DNA of 39,699 bases, taken from a virus. The notes under the pieces were generated by a model. The model searched no databases. It saw nothing but the letters and a program-made list of their open reading frames with translations, and had not been told where the DNA came from. The stretch spans positions 1-39,699 of IMG/VR virus record IMGVR_UViG_3300046780_000176; one strand, given 5' to 3'. Position numbers and translations under genes: made by a program. How positions within the stretch are numbered: the stretch's first letter is position 1; each line of letters opens with the position of its first letter. Positions 14,692 through 23,126 of this stretch are shown here, piece after piece.

Positions 14692-16353
14692 GCAGCGTCG
14701 GATCAGAGCCTCGACCCGTCGAAATGGGCATCCGATGCCGGCGGTTGGCTGAGCGGAACCGCTGGCCCGGCCCTCGCATCGGCAGCCAAGGACGTCTGGG
14801 GGGCGATCAAGCCGCCGTCGACTGGGAACATCGACCAGGCGGTTGCCGACTCCCGCGCCCTCGAAGGCCAATTCATCTCCCAGATGGGCCAGCAGCAGGC
14901 CACGCCGGGCGTGTCATATGGTGGATCGGCGCCGGTGGTTGCCGCGCCGAGCTCGGCCCCAGGCGCCGCCCCGATCGCCGGGCCGCCGGCAACGCCCGGC
15001 CAGCCCGCGGCGGTGATGCAGCAGCCGGGTATGACGGCGCCGGTCACGATGCAGGCCCAGCCGCAGCAGGGACAGCCGACCGCGACGCAGTTCGCCGCCG
15101 CCCAGCCCGTCCAGGGTCAGCAGCCGGCCGGCATGGCACCGCTGGCCGGCAGGGTCACGGATAAAGGCGGCCCCGGCGGCACCCCGCAGCCGCCGGCTCA
15201 ACTTCCCCCGGGCATTCCCCCGGGCAGTACGCCGAATGCCGATGGCACCTACACGGCGCCGGTTGGCCAGATGGCGCCGGAAGCGCGTTCTGGGATCGGG
15301 CATTTCAATCCCGCTCCCGATCCGAACTACAACGGCGTCGTGTCTGGCGGCACCTATTCCCCCGTTGGCAATTACCCGGCCGCGCCGCCCGACGCCGACC
15401 GCATGCCCACCGGCCCGGCTCCCGCGACCGCCCCCGGCATGATGGCCGCGTCGATGCAGGCCGCCCAACTCAACACGGCGCCGCAAGACCAGTTCCGCCA
15501 GCAGCAGATGGACCTCGCTGGCTCGCTCCAGGATACGATCGCCGGCCGCAACACCTCGGTGGCCCAACTTCAGCAACAGCAGGCCTTCGCGCAGCAACAG
15601 GCGCAGCAGATGGGCCTCGCCGCCGCGATGGGACGGGGCGGGAACGCCGCGCTCGCCATGCGGACCGCCGCCGGCAACATGGGCCAACTCGGGGCGCAGC
15701 AGGCCGCCGCATCGGCCCTCCAGCGCGCGCAGGAGACGGCGATGGCGCAGAACCAGCTTGGCGCCGTGTCCGGGCAGGGCCGCGCCGCCGACATCGGCAT
15801 CGCCGGGCAGAACGCCGCGAACATCCAGCAGGGCAACCAAGTCAACGCGGCGAACCTCCAGGCCGCCAACGCCGCTAACCAGCAGTCCCAGATCGGGACG
15901 CGCGGCCAGAACATCCAGGAGCAGTCGAACCGCGCCAATCAGGTCCTACAGGCCAACCAGAATCAGGGCACCGCGGCGGCGGGGCAGTTCAACGCCAAGA
16001 CGTCGAGCGCCCAGCAGTACGGCGGCCTGCTCAGCGCAGGGGCGGGCGCGGTCTCCTCGCTGCTGTCCGACGAGCGAGCGAAGACCGATATCACGACCGC
16101 GCCGTCGGGCGACTTCCAGGAGTTTTTGCGCAAGCTGCGCCCCAGCGGCTACCGATACATCGGGCTAGAGAGCCCGGAGACCGGCGTCATGGCCCAAGAC
16201 GTCGAGCGCAGCCGCATCGGCCGCACGCTGGTGCGCGAGACGCCATCGGGCGCCAAGGCCATCGACGTCCCGCGCGCGACCGGAACCATCCTGGCAGTGC
16301 TGGCGGACATGCACCGTCGCGTGACCGCGGTGGAAGGCCGCAAGGCGGCGTGA
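14689..16353 (+). CDS. Ala/Gln-rich virion protein ending in an S74 intramolecular chaperone
   Basis: A 554-residue protein. Residues 60-260 are Pro/Gly/Gln low complexity; 270-450 are Ala/Gln/Asn-rich helices (LQQQQAFAQQQAQQMGLA; QNAANIQQGNQVNAANLQAA). Residues about 460-554 match the Peptidase_S74 chaperone: SDERAKTDI at Ser460, LRPSGYRYIG, TGVMAQDVE and the terminal helix ADMHRRVTAVEGRKAA. In endosialidase-type fibres this domain trimerises the protein and cuts itself off at the Ser of the SDxR motif, so removal of about 95 residues is predicted. The domain is usually on fibres, whereas this gene sits with ejection proteins. GTG 14689 lies in motif copy 3. Confidence 0.82.
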   Translation: MAASDQSLDPSKWASDAGGWLSGTAGPALASAAKDVWGAIKPPSTGNIDQAVADSRALEGQFISQMGQQQATPGVSYGGSAPVVAAPSSAPGAAPIAGPPATPGQPAAVMQQPGMTAPVTMQAQPQQGQPTATQFAAAQPVQGQQPAGMAPLAGRVTDKGGPGGTPQPPAQLPPGIPPGSTPNADGTYTAPVGQMAPEARSGIGHFNPAPDPNYNGVVSGGTYSPVGNYPAAPPDADRMPTGPAPATAPGMMAASMQAAQLNTAPQDQFRQQQMDLAGSLQDTIAGRNTSVAQLQQQQAFAQQQAQQMGLAAAMGRGGNAALAMRTAAGNMGQLGAQQAAASALQRAQETAMAQNQLGAVSGQGRAADIGIAGQNAANIQQGNQVNAANLQAANAANQQSQIGTRGQNIQEQSNRANQVLQANQNQGTAAAGQFNAKTSSAQQYGGLLSAGAGAVSSLLSDERAKTDITTAPSGDFQEFLRKLRPSGYRYIGLESPETGVMAQDVERSRIGRTLVRETPSGAKAIDVPRATGTILAVLADMHRRVTAVEGRKAA

Positions 16354-18413
16354 GCGCGGCGGCGTACGATCCGGACGAACTGAAGCGCCCGCAGTTCGAA
16401 AACCCGGCTCTCGCAGCGCCCGCGCTGACGTCGGTCGAGCGGCCGTACAACGAGCCGGCCTTGGCCCTGGCGCCCGAGCAGCGTGGCGGTCCGGCGCCGA
16501 CGGACGCGCTCGCCCTCCAGCAGCCGGACCCGGCCGACGAGCCCACGGGCGTCGATGCCATCTCGGGCGGCAGCCTGACCCCTCCCGACGCCGCGCGCCC
16601 GCCGCCCCCGGGCGGACAACTCGACACGGACCAGCTCATGACGGCCGCGTCCGTCCCGCCGCCCGCTGGAGGCGACGCCGTCGACCAGACGATCGCCGCG
16701 GCCCAAGCCGCCAACGCCCCGCCCGCGCCCCCCGCCAAGCCTCCGACCATCCAGGAGCAGGAGCAGGCCGGGCTCGCCGAGCAGGACAAGCTCGCCAGCG
16801 ATGCCGAGAAGGCCGAGCGGGCAGCCGGCGCCGCGCGCGCGAAGCAGGCCGAGGCCTCCCAGATCGAAGCGCAGCAGAAGGCGCAGATCCAGGCCGAGAA
16901 CGCCAAGCGCGAACAGGCCATCGTCGATCAGGCCAACGCCCGCACTCAACAGTGGATGGACCGCAGCACCGCCGAGAATGACAAGTTTATGCGGATGGGG
17001 CTCCACGACTACTGGGACGACAAGTCCGTCGGGAACAAGATCCTCGCCGGCCTGGCCATGGTCTTCGGGGCGGCAGGGGGGCGGTCGCTCGCCGACAACC
17101 CCGGCTACCAGATGATCAACACGGCGATCGAGCGCGACTTCCGGACGCAGCAGGCGAACATCGCCAAGCAGAAAGAGAACGTCAACCTCGCCAAGCAGGG
17201 CGTTGAAGACGCGTTGAATCAGAAGCAGCAGCAGCTCGCCGACAACAACCTCAAGAAGGCCGCCGCGTACGACGCCGTCGCCGCGCAGGCCGTCGCGCTC
17301 AAGCTGAAACAGGGCGTCCCGCTCGAGCAGGCATCGACCGATGCCGCCGTGGTCGGGCTCCGTCAGAAGGCCAACGCCACCCGAATGGAGACGCTCAAGG
17401 CGGTCCACGGGCAGAACGTCGAGGACGCGCAGCTGGCGGACCAAGACGAGCGGCTCAAGATCGAGCACGAGAGAACCGGGTTCGAAGGACAGCGGGTCGG
17501 GATCGAGCGCGATCGGCTCGCGAACGACAAGCTGCGCGCCGAAGCGGCGATGGTTTCGGCGCAAGCCCATGCGAAAGGGAAGTCCGGCAAGGGTGGCGGC
17601 GGGGGCGGTGGAAGCTCGCTCGACGCGGCGGCTGTGCAGCTGCGGAAAGAGATCCAGGACGCCGCTGACGCCGGCAAGCCGATGACCGGCGATCAGATCC
17701 TCGCGCGCGGCGTGCAACTGAAGATCCCGGCCGAAGCGAAGGCGGGCCACGTATCGATCAAGTCGATCAACACGGCCATCGCGCAAGAGGGCGGCATCAA
17801 GGCGAAGAACGCCAAGCTCGACACGGGCCAGGTCACCGAATGGGCGAGGGAGAACAAGATCCCCGACCTGATCAAGAAGCAGGACGAGCTTTCCGCCGTG
17901 CTCGAAGAGGTCAACAACGCCAAGCACAACCCGCTGCAGCAGGCGCTCGCGATCGAGAAGGCTGTCTCGTCGGCGCGCGGCGGCGCGGCCTCGAGGCAGG
18001 CGCTCGACCTGGCGCTTCACCATCTCGGCGGGCGCTGGGATTCGATCGAGGCGCTGATCCAGGGCGCGAAAGACGGTGAAGTTGGCGAAGCGCAGATGAA
18101 GAACTTCGTCGGCTTCATGCGCAACCAACTCGGCACCGCGCAGGGCGAGGGGAAGAAGAAGTACGACGACTTCAACAAGTTCATCGCATCGCAGCCGGCG
18201 GAGAAGCGCTCGGCGCTCGAAGCCCAGCGCGGGCGCGTGTTCTCGGGCGTGCACGGGTTCGGAGAGTCGGCGCCGTCGAAGGGCGGCGGCGCGCTGCCCG
18301 GCGGCATGAAGATCGTCAAGGTCCGCGACACGCAGACTGGGGCCATCATCGAGGCGATCAAGCGCCCCGATGGGTCGCTCGTGAACAAGCAGACCGGCGC
18401 CGCGCTGCAGTGA
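16350..18413 (+). CDS. Putative DNA-ejection (internal virion) protein
   Basis: A 687-residue protein starting at GTG 16350 in a GTGA overlap. The first 150 residues are Pro/Ala-rich; 150-220 form a coiled coil (EQAGLAEQDKLASDAEKAER). A conserved-looking core follows: HDYWDDKSVGNKILAGLAMV, then FGAAGGRSLADNPGYQMINT and AIERDFRTQQANIAKQKEN at about residues 222-275. The short Gly/Ala-rich hydrophobic stretch could insert in membranes. A Gly-run linker (KGGGGGGGSS) separates the C-terminal helices. Long helical proteins placed after the tail nozzle genes are typically the ejectosome proteins that escape the capsid and bridge the envelope. Family not named; role inferred. Confidence 0.68.
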   Translation: MSAAAYDPDELKRPQFENPALAAPALTSVERPYNEPALALAPEQRGGPAPTDALALQQPDPADEPTGVDAISGGSLTPPDAARPPPPGGQLDTDQLMTAASVPPPAGGDAVDQTIAAAQAANAPPAPPAKPPTIQEQEQAGLAEQDKLASDAEKAERAAGAARAKQAEASQIEAQQKAQIQAENAKREQAIVDQANARTQQWMDRSTAENDKFMRMGLHDYWDDKSVGNKILAGLAMVFGAAGGRSLADNPGYQMINTAIERDFRTQQANIAKQKENVNLAKQGVEDALNQKQQQLADNNLKKAAAYDAVAAQAVALKLKQGVPLEQASTDAAVVGLRQKANATRMETLKAVHGQNVEDAQLADQDERLKIEHERTGFEGQRVGIERDRLANDKLRAEAAMVSAQAHAKGKSGKGGGGGGGSSLDAAAVQLRKEIQDAADAGKPMTGDQILARGVQLKIPAEAKAGHVSIKSINTAIAQEGGIKAKNAKLDTGQVTEWARENKIPDLIKKQDELSAVLEEVNNAKHNPLQQALAIEKAVSSARGGAASRQALDLALHHLGGRWDSIEALIQGAKDGEVGEAQMKNFVGFMRNQLGTAQGEGKKKYDDFNKFIASQPAEKRSALEAQRGRVFSGVHGFGESAPSKGGGALPGGMKIVKVRDTQTGAIIEAIKRPDGSLVNKQTGAALQ

Positions 18414-21106
18414 TGGGCCGCTTCGAGGAAATCCCCGACGAGCCGGCAGCCGCGCCCGTCGCGGCGGCGTCGCGATACGAGGAGATCGACGAGACTGCGC
18501 CGAAGGCGGACGCGCGCGGCCACGAGATCGATCCGCGCTTCGCCGACGAGGCGCCGGTCGAGAAGGCCCTCAAGAACACCGGGTCTTACGACGAGGTCAT
18601 GGCGAACTTCCGCGGCGACAAGGCGGCCGCGCAGGCGGCATCGGACGCCGCGATCACGCCCCAGGAGGGGGAAGGGTTCTTCAAGCGGGCGTTCAAATCG
18701 GCGGCGCACGGTGTCCGCGCCGTCGGAGTGATTGGCGGCGACGTGATCGGCTCGCGCGGGAAGGCCCTGCTCGACCCGCAGAAGCGGCGCCAGCTCGGGC
18801 GCGGCATCGACGACATCGTGACGCTGGGGTATGGGCAGAAGCTCGCCGCGCGCGTCGGGAACGCGGCCGGCGACCAGCCCGACGTGGCGCTCGGCCCCGA
18901 GACGTTCCGTGGCCTGTTCTCGTCTGCTGGCGCGCCGGTCGCGAACACGCAGGCGGCCGACCAGGAAGCGGCGCCCGAGTACCGCACCGGCGGCCAGTTC
19001 GTCGGCGGCTTCGTTCCCGGCGCCGGGCAGCTGCTCGGCAAGGCGGCCGGCAAGCTAGTCGGAAGGGCCGTCCCCGCCGCGGCGGGGCTCATCCCAGAGG
19101 CGGCGGCGGGCGTCGTCAAGGGCGTGGCCGGATACGAGGCGGCGGCTCCGATCGCTGCGGGGCTGTCGGCCAATGCCGAAGGCAACCGACTGGAAGCGGC
19201 GAAGCAGGCGGCGACGGATCCGCTCGGCCTGCTCATGGCCGGCGCGGGCGGCGGGGCGGGCGAGGCGTTTCAGAAGCGCACGCTGGCCTCGAAGGGCGCC
19301 AAGGCGCGCGCGCTGATCGAGGCTGAAGGCCAGGGCGCCACCGTGTCGCCGCTGTCCGCCGGTGAGGGCGGCGTGTTCGACCGCGAGCTCAAGGGCGTCC
19401 CGGCCAACGATCGCGGGATCGGAGCGGCAGCCAAGATCGGCGCCCGCGGCATCGCCGACACGATCGAGCAGCAGTTCAAGGACGAGCACGGCTTCGATTA
19501 CCGCGAGGGACCGGCGGTCCTGAAAGGCGCCGCAGTCACCGCGAAAGAGCAGGCGCAGATCGCCCGCCGCGCCGCCAGGGCGGCCGACATTGCTTACCGC
19601 GACGACATCTCAGCGGCGAAGGACGCGGTAAAGACGGAAACCGCCGCGCGCGCGAAGCAGATCATCGACCAGATCGAAGAAGAACACCGCACGGAGACGT
19701 CGCGTCCCTATCGCAAGCTCAAGGCCGAGATCGACAGCTCACCGGAGGCGTCCGCGCCGCGCGACGTCGCTCCGATCGTGAAGTCGATGCAGGACGCCGT
19801 CAACGATCTGGAGACGGCGCCGCACGTGCGCGGGGCGCTCAACGAGCAGCTCAAGATCCTGGAGAACTATCGGACGAAACAGTTCGACCCCGACGCGCTC
19901 GTGCAGGGCGGCGGGCTCGACGGGATGAAAGCGGGCGAGGCGGTCGCGTTGCTCGAGAAGCAGCGCCACGCCAACCCGGCGATCGGTGAGGAAATCGACC
20001 GGATCAAGTCCGACGCTACATCTCCCGACGGGCCGATCATGGTCCCGGAACGCCAACTCAACGGCCTGCGCCGGACCCTGATGCGGTCGGCGAAGGTGGG
20101 CTCGACCGACGCACCCGGGGAGGCTGAGGCGCCTCTGCGCCGGGCGGCGTTCGTGGCGAAGCAGATGGTCGACGAGGGGCCGTACAAGGCGCTCAACGAC
20201 CTCTATGCCGAAGGGGCGTCGAAGCGCGAGGCCGCGCGCAAGGCGGTCGGGCTCAAGGGCAAGCCGGCGAAGGAAGCCGCGGCCGACGAGCGGCGCCTGA
20301 CGTCGAACCTGCGCAACCTCGTCGCGGATGAAACCGCCATCCCGGGCCCGCTCCCGCCCGAAGCCGACATGGCGCCGGTGCGCGCCGCGCTCAAGGCACC
20401 GCTGGCGCGCCGAGAATCAGCGATGTCGCGAATCCGGGCGGACCTGGCGATCGCCGAGAAGAACCGCGCCGGCACCGTATCGAAGGTGACCGAGGCGACG
20501 AAGGCGGCCGAAGCCGACCGCGCGCTGCTGGGGCTCAACACGAAGATCGGGACGCGGAAGACGGACGTCAACCAGATCCGGTTGGCCCTCCAGCGCCAGG
20601 GCGAGAACAGCGGCACGGCCGGCGGCAGCGCGGGCGCCACGGACGTCCTGTCCGAGTTCGTGGCCAAGCACCCGGAAACGCGGCCGCTCACGATGCTGCC
20701 TGAGTTGCAACGGGCGAAGTCCGATCTCAGCTTCCACGTCACCCCCGGACACGGCGGGGCGATGCACAAGGGCGTCGGCGAGGCGCTCGGCCCGGCGGCG
20801 CTGGCGTACACAGCCTTCATGCATCCTGTCGCAACGCTGGGGGCGTTGGCGGCCGTCAACCGGGCTCCCATCGCCGGCCGCTTCCTGACGCCGCTGGCGC
20901 GCAAGGTGAACGCGCCGGGCATCGGCGGACGTCTCGGGGCGCTCACGGGCGCGGGCCCGTCGCCCGACGACGTCGCCCTGGCCCGGGAGATTCAGAAGCT
21001 CGTGGCGATGGGCATGCCACTCAACGATGCGATCCTGGCGGCGCGCGGCACGGTCAAATCGGCGCGTGGGGACGACGCCGGCGAAGCCGCGCCGTCACTT
21101 CCGTAG
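18413..21106 (+). CDS. Large putative internal virion / ejection protein
   Basis: An 897-residue protein. ATG 18413 (or GTG 18410) overlaps the previous stop. The N-terminus has repeated acidic peptides (GRFEEIPDE, RYEEIDET). Residues 85-300 hold several Gly/Ala hydrophobic helices (VRAVGVIGGDVIGSRGKAL; GQFVGGFVPGAGQLLGKAAG; AAPIAAGLSANAEG), and 380-720 are long charged helices (AKEQAQIARRAARAADIAYR). A second hydrophobic patch lies near 800 (LGPAALAYTAFMHPVATLGA). This architecture suits a large ejection protein that becomes membrane-associated during infection. No lytic transglycosylase motif was recognised. It overlaps the convergent minus-strand gene by 12 nt. Confidence 0.68.
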   Translation: MGRFEEIPDEPAAAPVAAASRYEEIDETAPKADARGHEIDPRFADEAPVEKALKNTGSYDEVMANFRGDKAAAQAASDAAITPQEGEGFFKRAFKSAAHGVRAVGVIGGDVIGSRGKALLDPQKRRQLGRGIDDIVTLGYGQKLAARVGNAAGDQPDVALGPETFRGLFSSAGAPVANTQAADQEAAPEYRTGGQFVGGFVPGAGQLLGKAAGKLVGRAVPAAAGLIPEAAAGVVKGVAGYEAAAPIAAGLSANAEGNRLEAAKQAATDPLGLLMAGAGGGAGEAFQKRTLASKGAKARALIEAEGQGATVSPLSAGEGGVFDRELKGVPANDRGIGAAAKIGARGIADTIEQQFKDEHGFDYREGPAVLKGAAVTAKEQAQIARRAARAADIAYRDDISAAKDAVKTETAARAKQIIDQIEEEHRTETSRPYRKLKAEIDSSPEASAPRDVAPIVKSMQDAVNDLETAPHVRGALNEQLKILENYRTKQFDPDALVQGGGLDGMKAGEAVALLEKQRHANPAIGEEIDRIKSDATSPDGPIMVPERQLNGLRRTLMRSAKVGSTDAPGEAEAPLRRAAFVAKQMVDEGPYKALNDLYAEGASKREAARKAVGLKGKPAKEAAADERRLTSNLRNLVADETAIPGPLPPEADMAPVRAALKAPLARRESAMSRIRADLAIAEKNRAGTVSKVTEATKAAEADRALLGLNTKIGTRKTDVNQIRLALQRQGENSGTAGGSAGATDVLSEFVAKHPETRPLTMLPELQRAKSDLSFHVTPGHGGAMHKGVGEALGPAALAYTAFMHPVATLGALAAVNRAPIAGRFLTPLARKVNAPGIGGRLGALTGAGPSPDDVALAREIQKLVAMGMPLNDAILAARGTVKSARGDDAGEAAPSLP

Positions 21107-21955
21107 GTCGCCGTCCGCGGTCGCGCCGGTCTGCGACTGGAACATCGTCGCCGTCTTCCCAGTCGCGCGCGACGGCGCCGGTCCCTGCTTCGTCTCGTCT
21201 TGCTTCCCGAAGCTGGCCTGGAGATCGGACTGAAGCGCGGGGGACATCGTGTCCGTCCCATACACGAGCTGCACTTCGCGCTCTTTCCTATATGGCAGCT
21301 TCCAGGACTTCTTTTTGGCCAGGGCGTCCGCCATCGCGAGGCCGAGGGCTGCTTTCGTCCCGTCATAGAGCTTGGGGTAGAGGGCCTGGAAGTGCTGGAT
21401 CTGGTCACCGACGAGGATCCCCTGCTCCATGTCCCGCATGACGACCATGGGGTCGTTGGCGACGTCGAAGGCCCGGCGAAAGTTGGCGATCTCGGTGTCG
21501 CTGGGGTCGAAGTTCGTGGTCTGCGCGGTCGTCTCCACGGTGCTGACAGGGAGGATCTTCTGCAGATAGGGGATCGCCACCTGGACGAGCGCCAGGTAGG
21601 AGGCGGCGAGGTCGTGGTCTTCGGGCCGGAAGGCGGCCGAGATGTCCTCGAGCAGCTGCGGCTTGAGGGACGGCGGGGCGGCCGGATCGTCTGACGGGCC
21701 GATCGCCTCGGTGATGTGGTCGAGCGCCCACCCGTAATCGAACTTCGCCATCTTGTCGACCTTGCGGGGGCCGTCGTCCTCGGCAACGAAGCGCGTCAGC
21801 GACCGCCTGATCTCCCGCGGGAGCATTTCGGCGCGGTCCTTGTCCCCCATCGTGATGCGGCCCGGCTTGCCCGCCAGGATCTCGCGGATGCCGGTCACGG
21901 CCAGGAGGGCTTCGGCGGACACCGGCGGGGCTGCCTGGGGCGGTTCGATAGCCAT
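21095..21955 (-). CDS. Inverted virion-type protein of unknown function
   Basis: A 286-residue product reading opposite to every other structural gene. ATG 21955 is preferred; a TTG at 21958 adds one residue. The C-terminal half (DVANDPMVVMRDMEQGILVG, then HFQALYPKLYDGTKAALGLA, SWKLPYRKEREVQLVYGTD, ALQSDLQASF) resembles a helical domain I associate with the ends of large phage internal-virion proteins, which would place it functionally beside the two ejection proteins just upstream. It has its own start-associated motif at 21955-21980. The stop overlaps the convergent gene's 3' end. Frame support is strong because the amino-acid pattern is protein-like and the competing plus-strand frames are not. 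Confidence 0.8.
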   Translation of the reverse strand: MAIEPPQAAPPVSAEALLAVTGIREILAGKPGRITMGDKDRAEMLPREIRRSLTRFVAEDDGPRKVDKMAKFDYGWALDHITEAIGPSDDPAAPPSLKPQLLEDISAAFRPEDHDLAASYLALVQVAIPYLQKILPVSTVETTAQTTNFDPSDTEIANFRRAFDVANDPMVVMRDMEQGILVGDQIQHFQALYPKLYDGTKAALGLAMADALAKKKSWKLPYRKEREVQLVYGTDTMSPALQSDLQASFGKQDETKQGPAPSRATGKTATMFQSQTGATADGDLRK

Positions 21956-21980
21956 CAACCCCGCCCCGCTTCCCCTCTGA
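21955..21980 (-). promoter_or_regulatory. Start-associated motif, minus-strand copy 4
   Basis: Read on the minus strand the sequence is TCAGAGGGGAAGCGGGGCG followed by GGGTTGATG. It aligns to copy 2 (TCTGAGGGGAAACGGGGCG) with only a few changes, in the same orientation relative to its gene. Here the ATG is shifted by one base compared with the GTG of the other copies. Confidence 0.6.
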
Positions 21981-21987
21981 GGGCGCG

Positions 21988-22011
21988 GGTTCTGAGGGAT
22001 TGCCGGGCGTG
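21988..22011 (+). promoter_or_regulatory. Start-associated motif, diverged copy 5
   Basis: The sequence reads GGTTCTGAGGGATTGCCGGG followed by CGTGG. It matches the first 19 bases of copy 3 well but loses the GTTGTG end. The nearest plus-strand gene begins about 55 nt downstream at 22067. It lies back-to-back with the minus-strand copy in a 110-bp divergent gap, which favours a transcriptional role over a purely translational one. Confidence 0.5.
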
Positions 22012-22025
22012 GTCAGAGCCAGTCC

Positions 22026-22041
22026 GGCGGGGGTGCCCGCC
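22026..22041 (+). promoter_or_regulatory. GC hairpin in the leader of gene 22067
   Basis: GGCGGG (22026-22031) and CCCGCC (22036-22041) form a perfect 6-bp stem with a 4-nt loop, between motif copy 5 and the AAAGGGG ribosome site of the next gene. It may stabilise the 5' end of the mRNA or act as an attenuator. No U-run follows. Confidence 0.45.
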
Positions 22042-22066
22042 CTAGCCCGAGCAAAGGGGCGCCACG

Positions 22067-22435
22067 ATGTCCGACAAGGTCCCGCAGAACCCGCAGATCC
22101 TCACGGCCCAGGCCGCCACGTTCCGCACGAACGCCCTGGACGTCTCGGCCATCGACCGGATCGGCTACGCGATCCGCACCGGCGGCGCCGGCACGCTCGT
22201 CGGCACGTGGACCGTCCAGTACTCGAACGACTACGTCCCCAACGTCGACGCCCAGTCTTCGGACGCGAAGTGGGACACGTACACGTTGACGACGTCACCG
22301 CCGGCCGCCTCGGGCGCGCCGCAGACGTTCGGGATCATCCTCGACGACTACGAGTACAAGTACGTCCGGATCAAGTTCACGTACACGAGCGGCACCGGAG
22401 ACGTCTCCGTCTTTACCCAGATGAAGGGGACCTAA
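22067..22435 (+). CDS. Beta-rich putative virion surface protein
   Basis: A 122-residue protein starting at ATG 22067 behind AAAGGGG. The sequence alternates strands (DRIGYAIRTGGAGTLVGTWT, VQYSNDY; TFGIILDDYEYKYVRIKFTY; GDVSVFTQMKGT) and reads like a small beta-sandwich that describes measured deviation proteins often annotated in phage tail loci. It opens the host-recognition block and is one base from the next gene. It may be a baseplate, fibre-base or decoration protein; no family name is given. Confidence 0.7.
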   Translation: MSDKVPQNPQILTAQAATFRTNALDVSAIDRIGYAIRTGGAGTLVGTWTVQYSNDYVPNVDAQSSDAKWDTYTLTTSPPAASGAPQTFGIILDDYEYKYVRIKFTYTSGTGDVSVFTQMKGT

Positions 22436-22436
22436 C

Positions 22437-23081
22437 GTGTCGACCTACGGCAAACGGTCCGGGGGCGGCGGGAGCGGCGGCAACGCGTGGGCATCGGCTC
22501 GTCAGCCGGTTCTCGACGCGCTCGTCTCAGGCCTGACGTACATCCAGGTCAAGCCGTCGAACATCCAACCGGCAACTGTAGCCGGGTTGCCGTCTGTCTC
22601 GACGCTGGACGCGGCGATCGTCGGAGGTGGCTGGACTCCGACGGCTGGCAACTTCATCACGCTGACTGGGGTGATCTACACCGACTTGACCACGCAGCCG
22701 CACGCGTGGGCGGTGCGCGGAAGATTCGCAGCTGTCTCCGCGAACCTGCAACTGATGGGTCCCTGCAGCAACGCGGGCAATGACTACGTGATGCTCGCTG
22801 TGCAGACCGCGTACGATGCGACGCACCTGGTGATGGAACTTTTCAAGGCCGGCGGCGGCTCGACGAAGGTGCTCACCTCACACGTCGTCGACGGGAATTC
22901 GCACAACTACGGTGTGGCGTTCGATGGAACGACATACAAGTGCCTTGTCGACGATCTCGTGGTTGGGAGCACCACCGTGCTCACGAACCTCAACGTCGGG
23001 AATCGCGTGTTCGCTGGCTACAACACCACCGCCGGGGACGTGAAAATCTTCGATCTCCTCTACGGATACCAGCTGCCTTGA
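22437..23081 (+). CDS. LamG/concanavalin-like surface protein
   Basis: A 214-residue protein starting at GTG 22437. After a Gly-rich flexible start (GKRSGGGGSGGN), residues 60-214 have the jelly-roll pattern of LamG/concanavalin-like domains: AWAVRGRFAAVSANLQLMG, NDYVMLAVQTAYDATHLVME and HVVDGNSHNYGVAFDGTTYK, then CLVDDLVVGSTT. Such domains bind glycans. The TGA at 23079-23081 is in frame with the SGNH hydrolase that follows, with no stop in the 45 nt between, so both may descend from or still form one two-domain receptor-processing protein. Confidence 0.68.
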   Translation: MSTYGKRSGGGGSGGNAWASARQPVLDALVSGLTYIQVKPSNIQPATVAGLPSVSTLDAAIVGGGWTPTAGNFITLTGVIYTDLTTQPHAWAVRGRFAAVSANLQLMGPCSNAGNDYVMLAVQTAYDATHLVMELFKAGGGSTKVLTSHVVDGNSHNYGVAFDGTTYKCLVDDLVVGSTTVLTNLNVGNRVFAGYNTTAGDVKIFDLLYGYQLP

Positions 23082-23126
23082 CTGCTCCCGGCCGGGAATT
23101 TCAGCCTAAAGCCCGCCCAGAAGGTA

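Noticed and set aside
16149-18254. 701-codon minus-strand open frame opposite the ejection gene
   Set aside because: It is Arg/Val/Leu-rich shadow sequence typical of the complement of a high-GC gene, with no ribosome site or domain, and the plus strand encodes a coherent coiled protein.
23079-23081. UGA reassigned as a sense codon throughout the phage
   Set aside because: Dozens of genes end in TGA with coupled ATGA/GTGA junctions, so UGA is a normal stop; only local readthrough remains possible.
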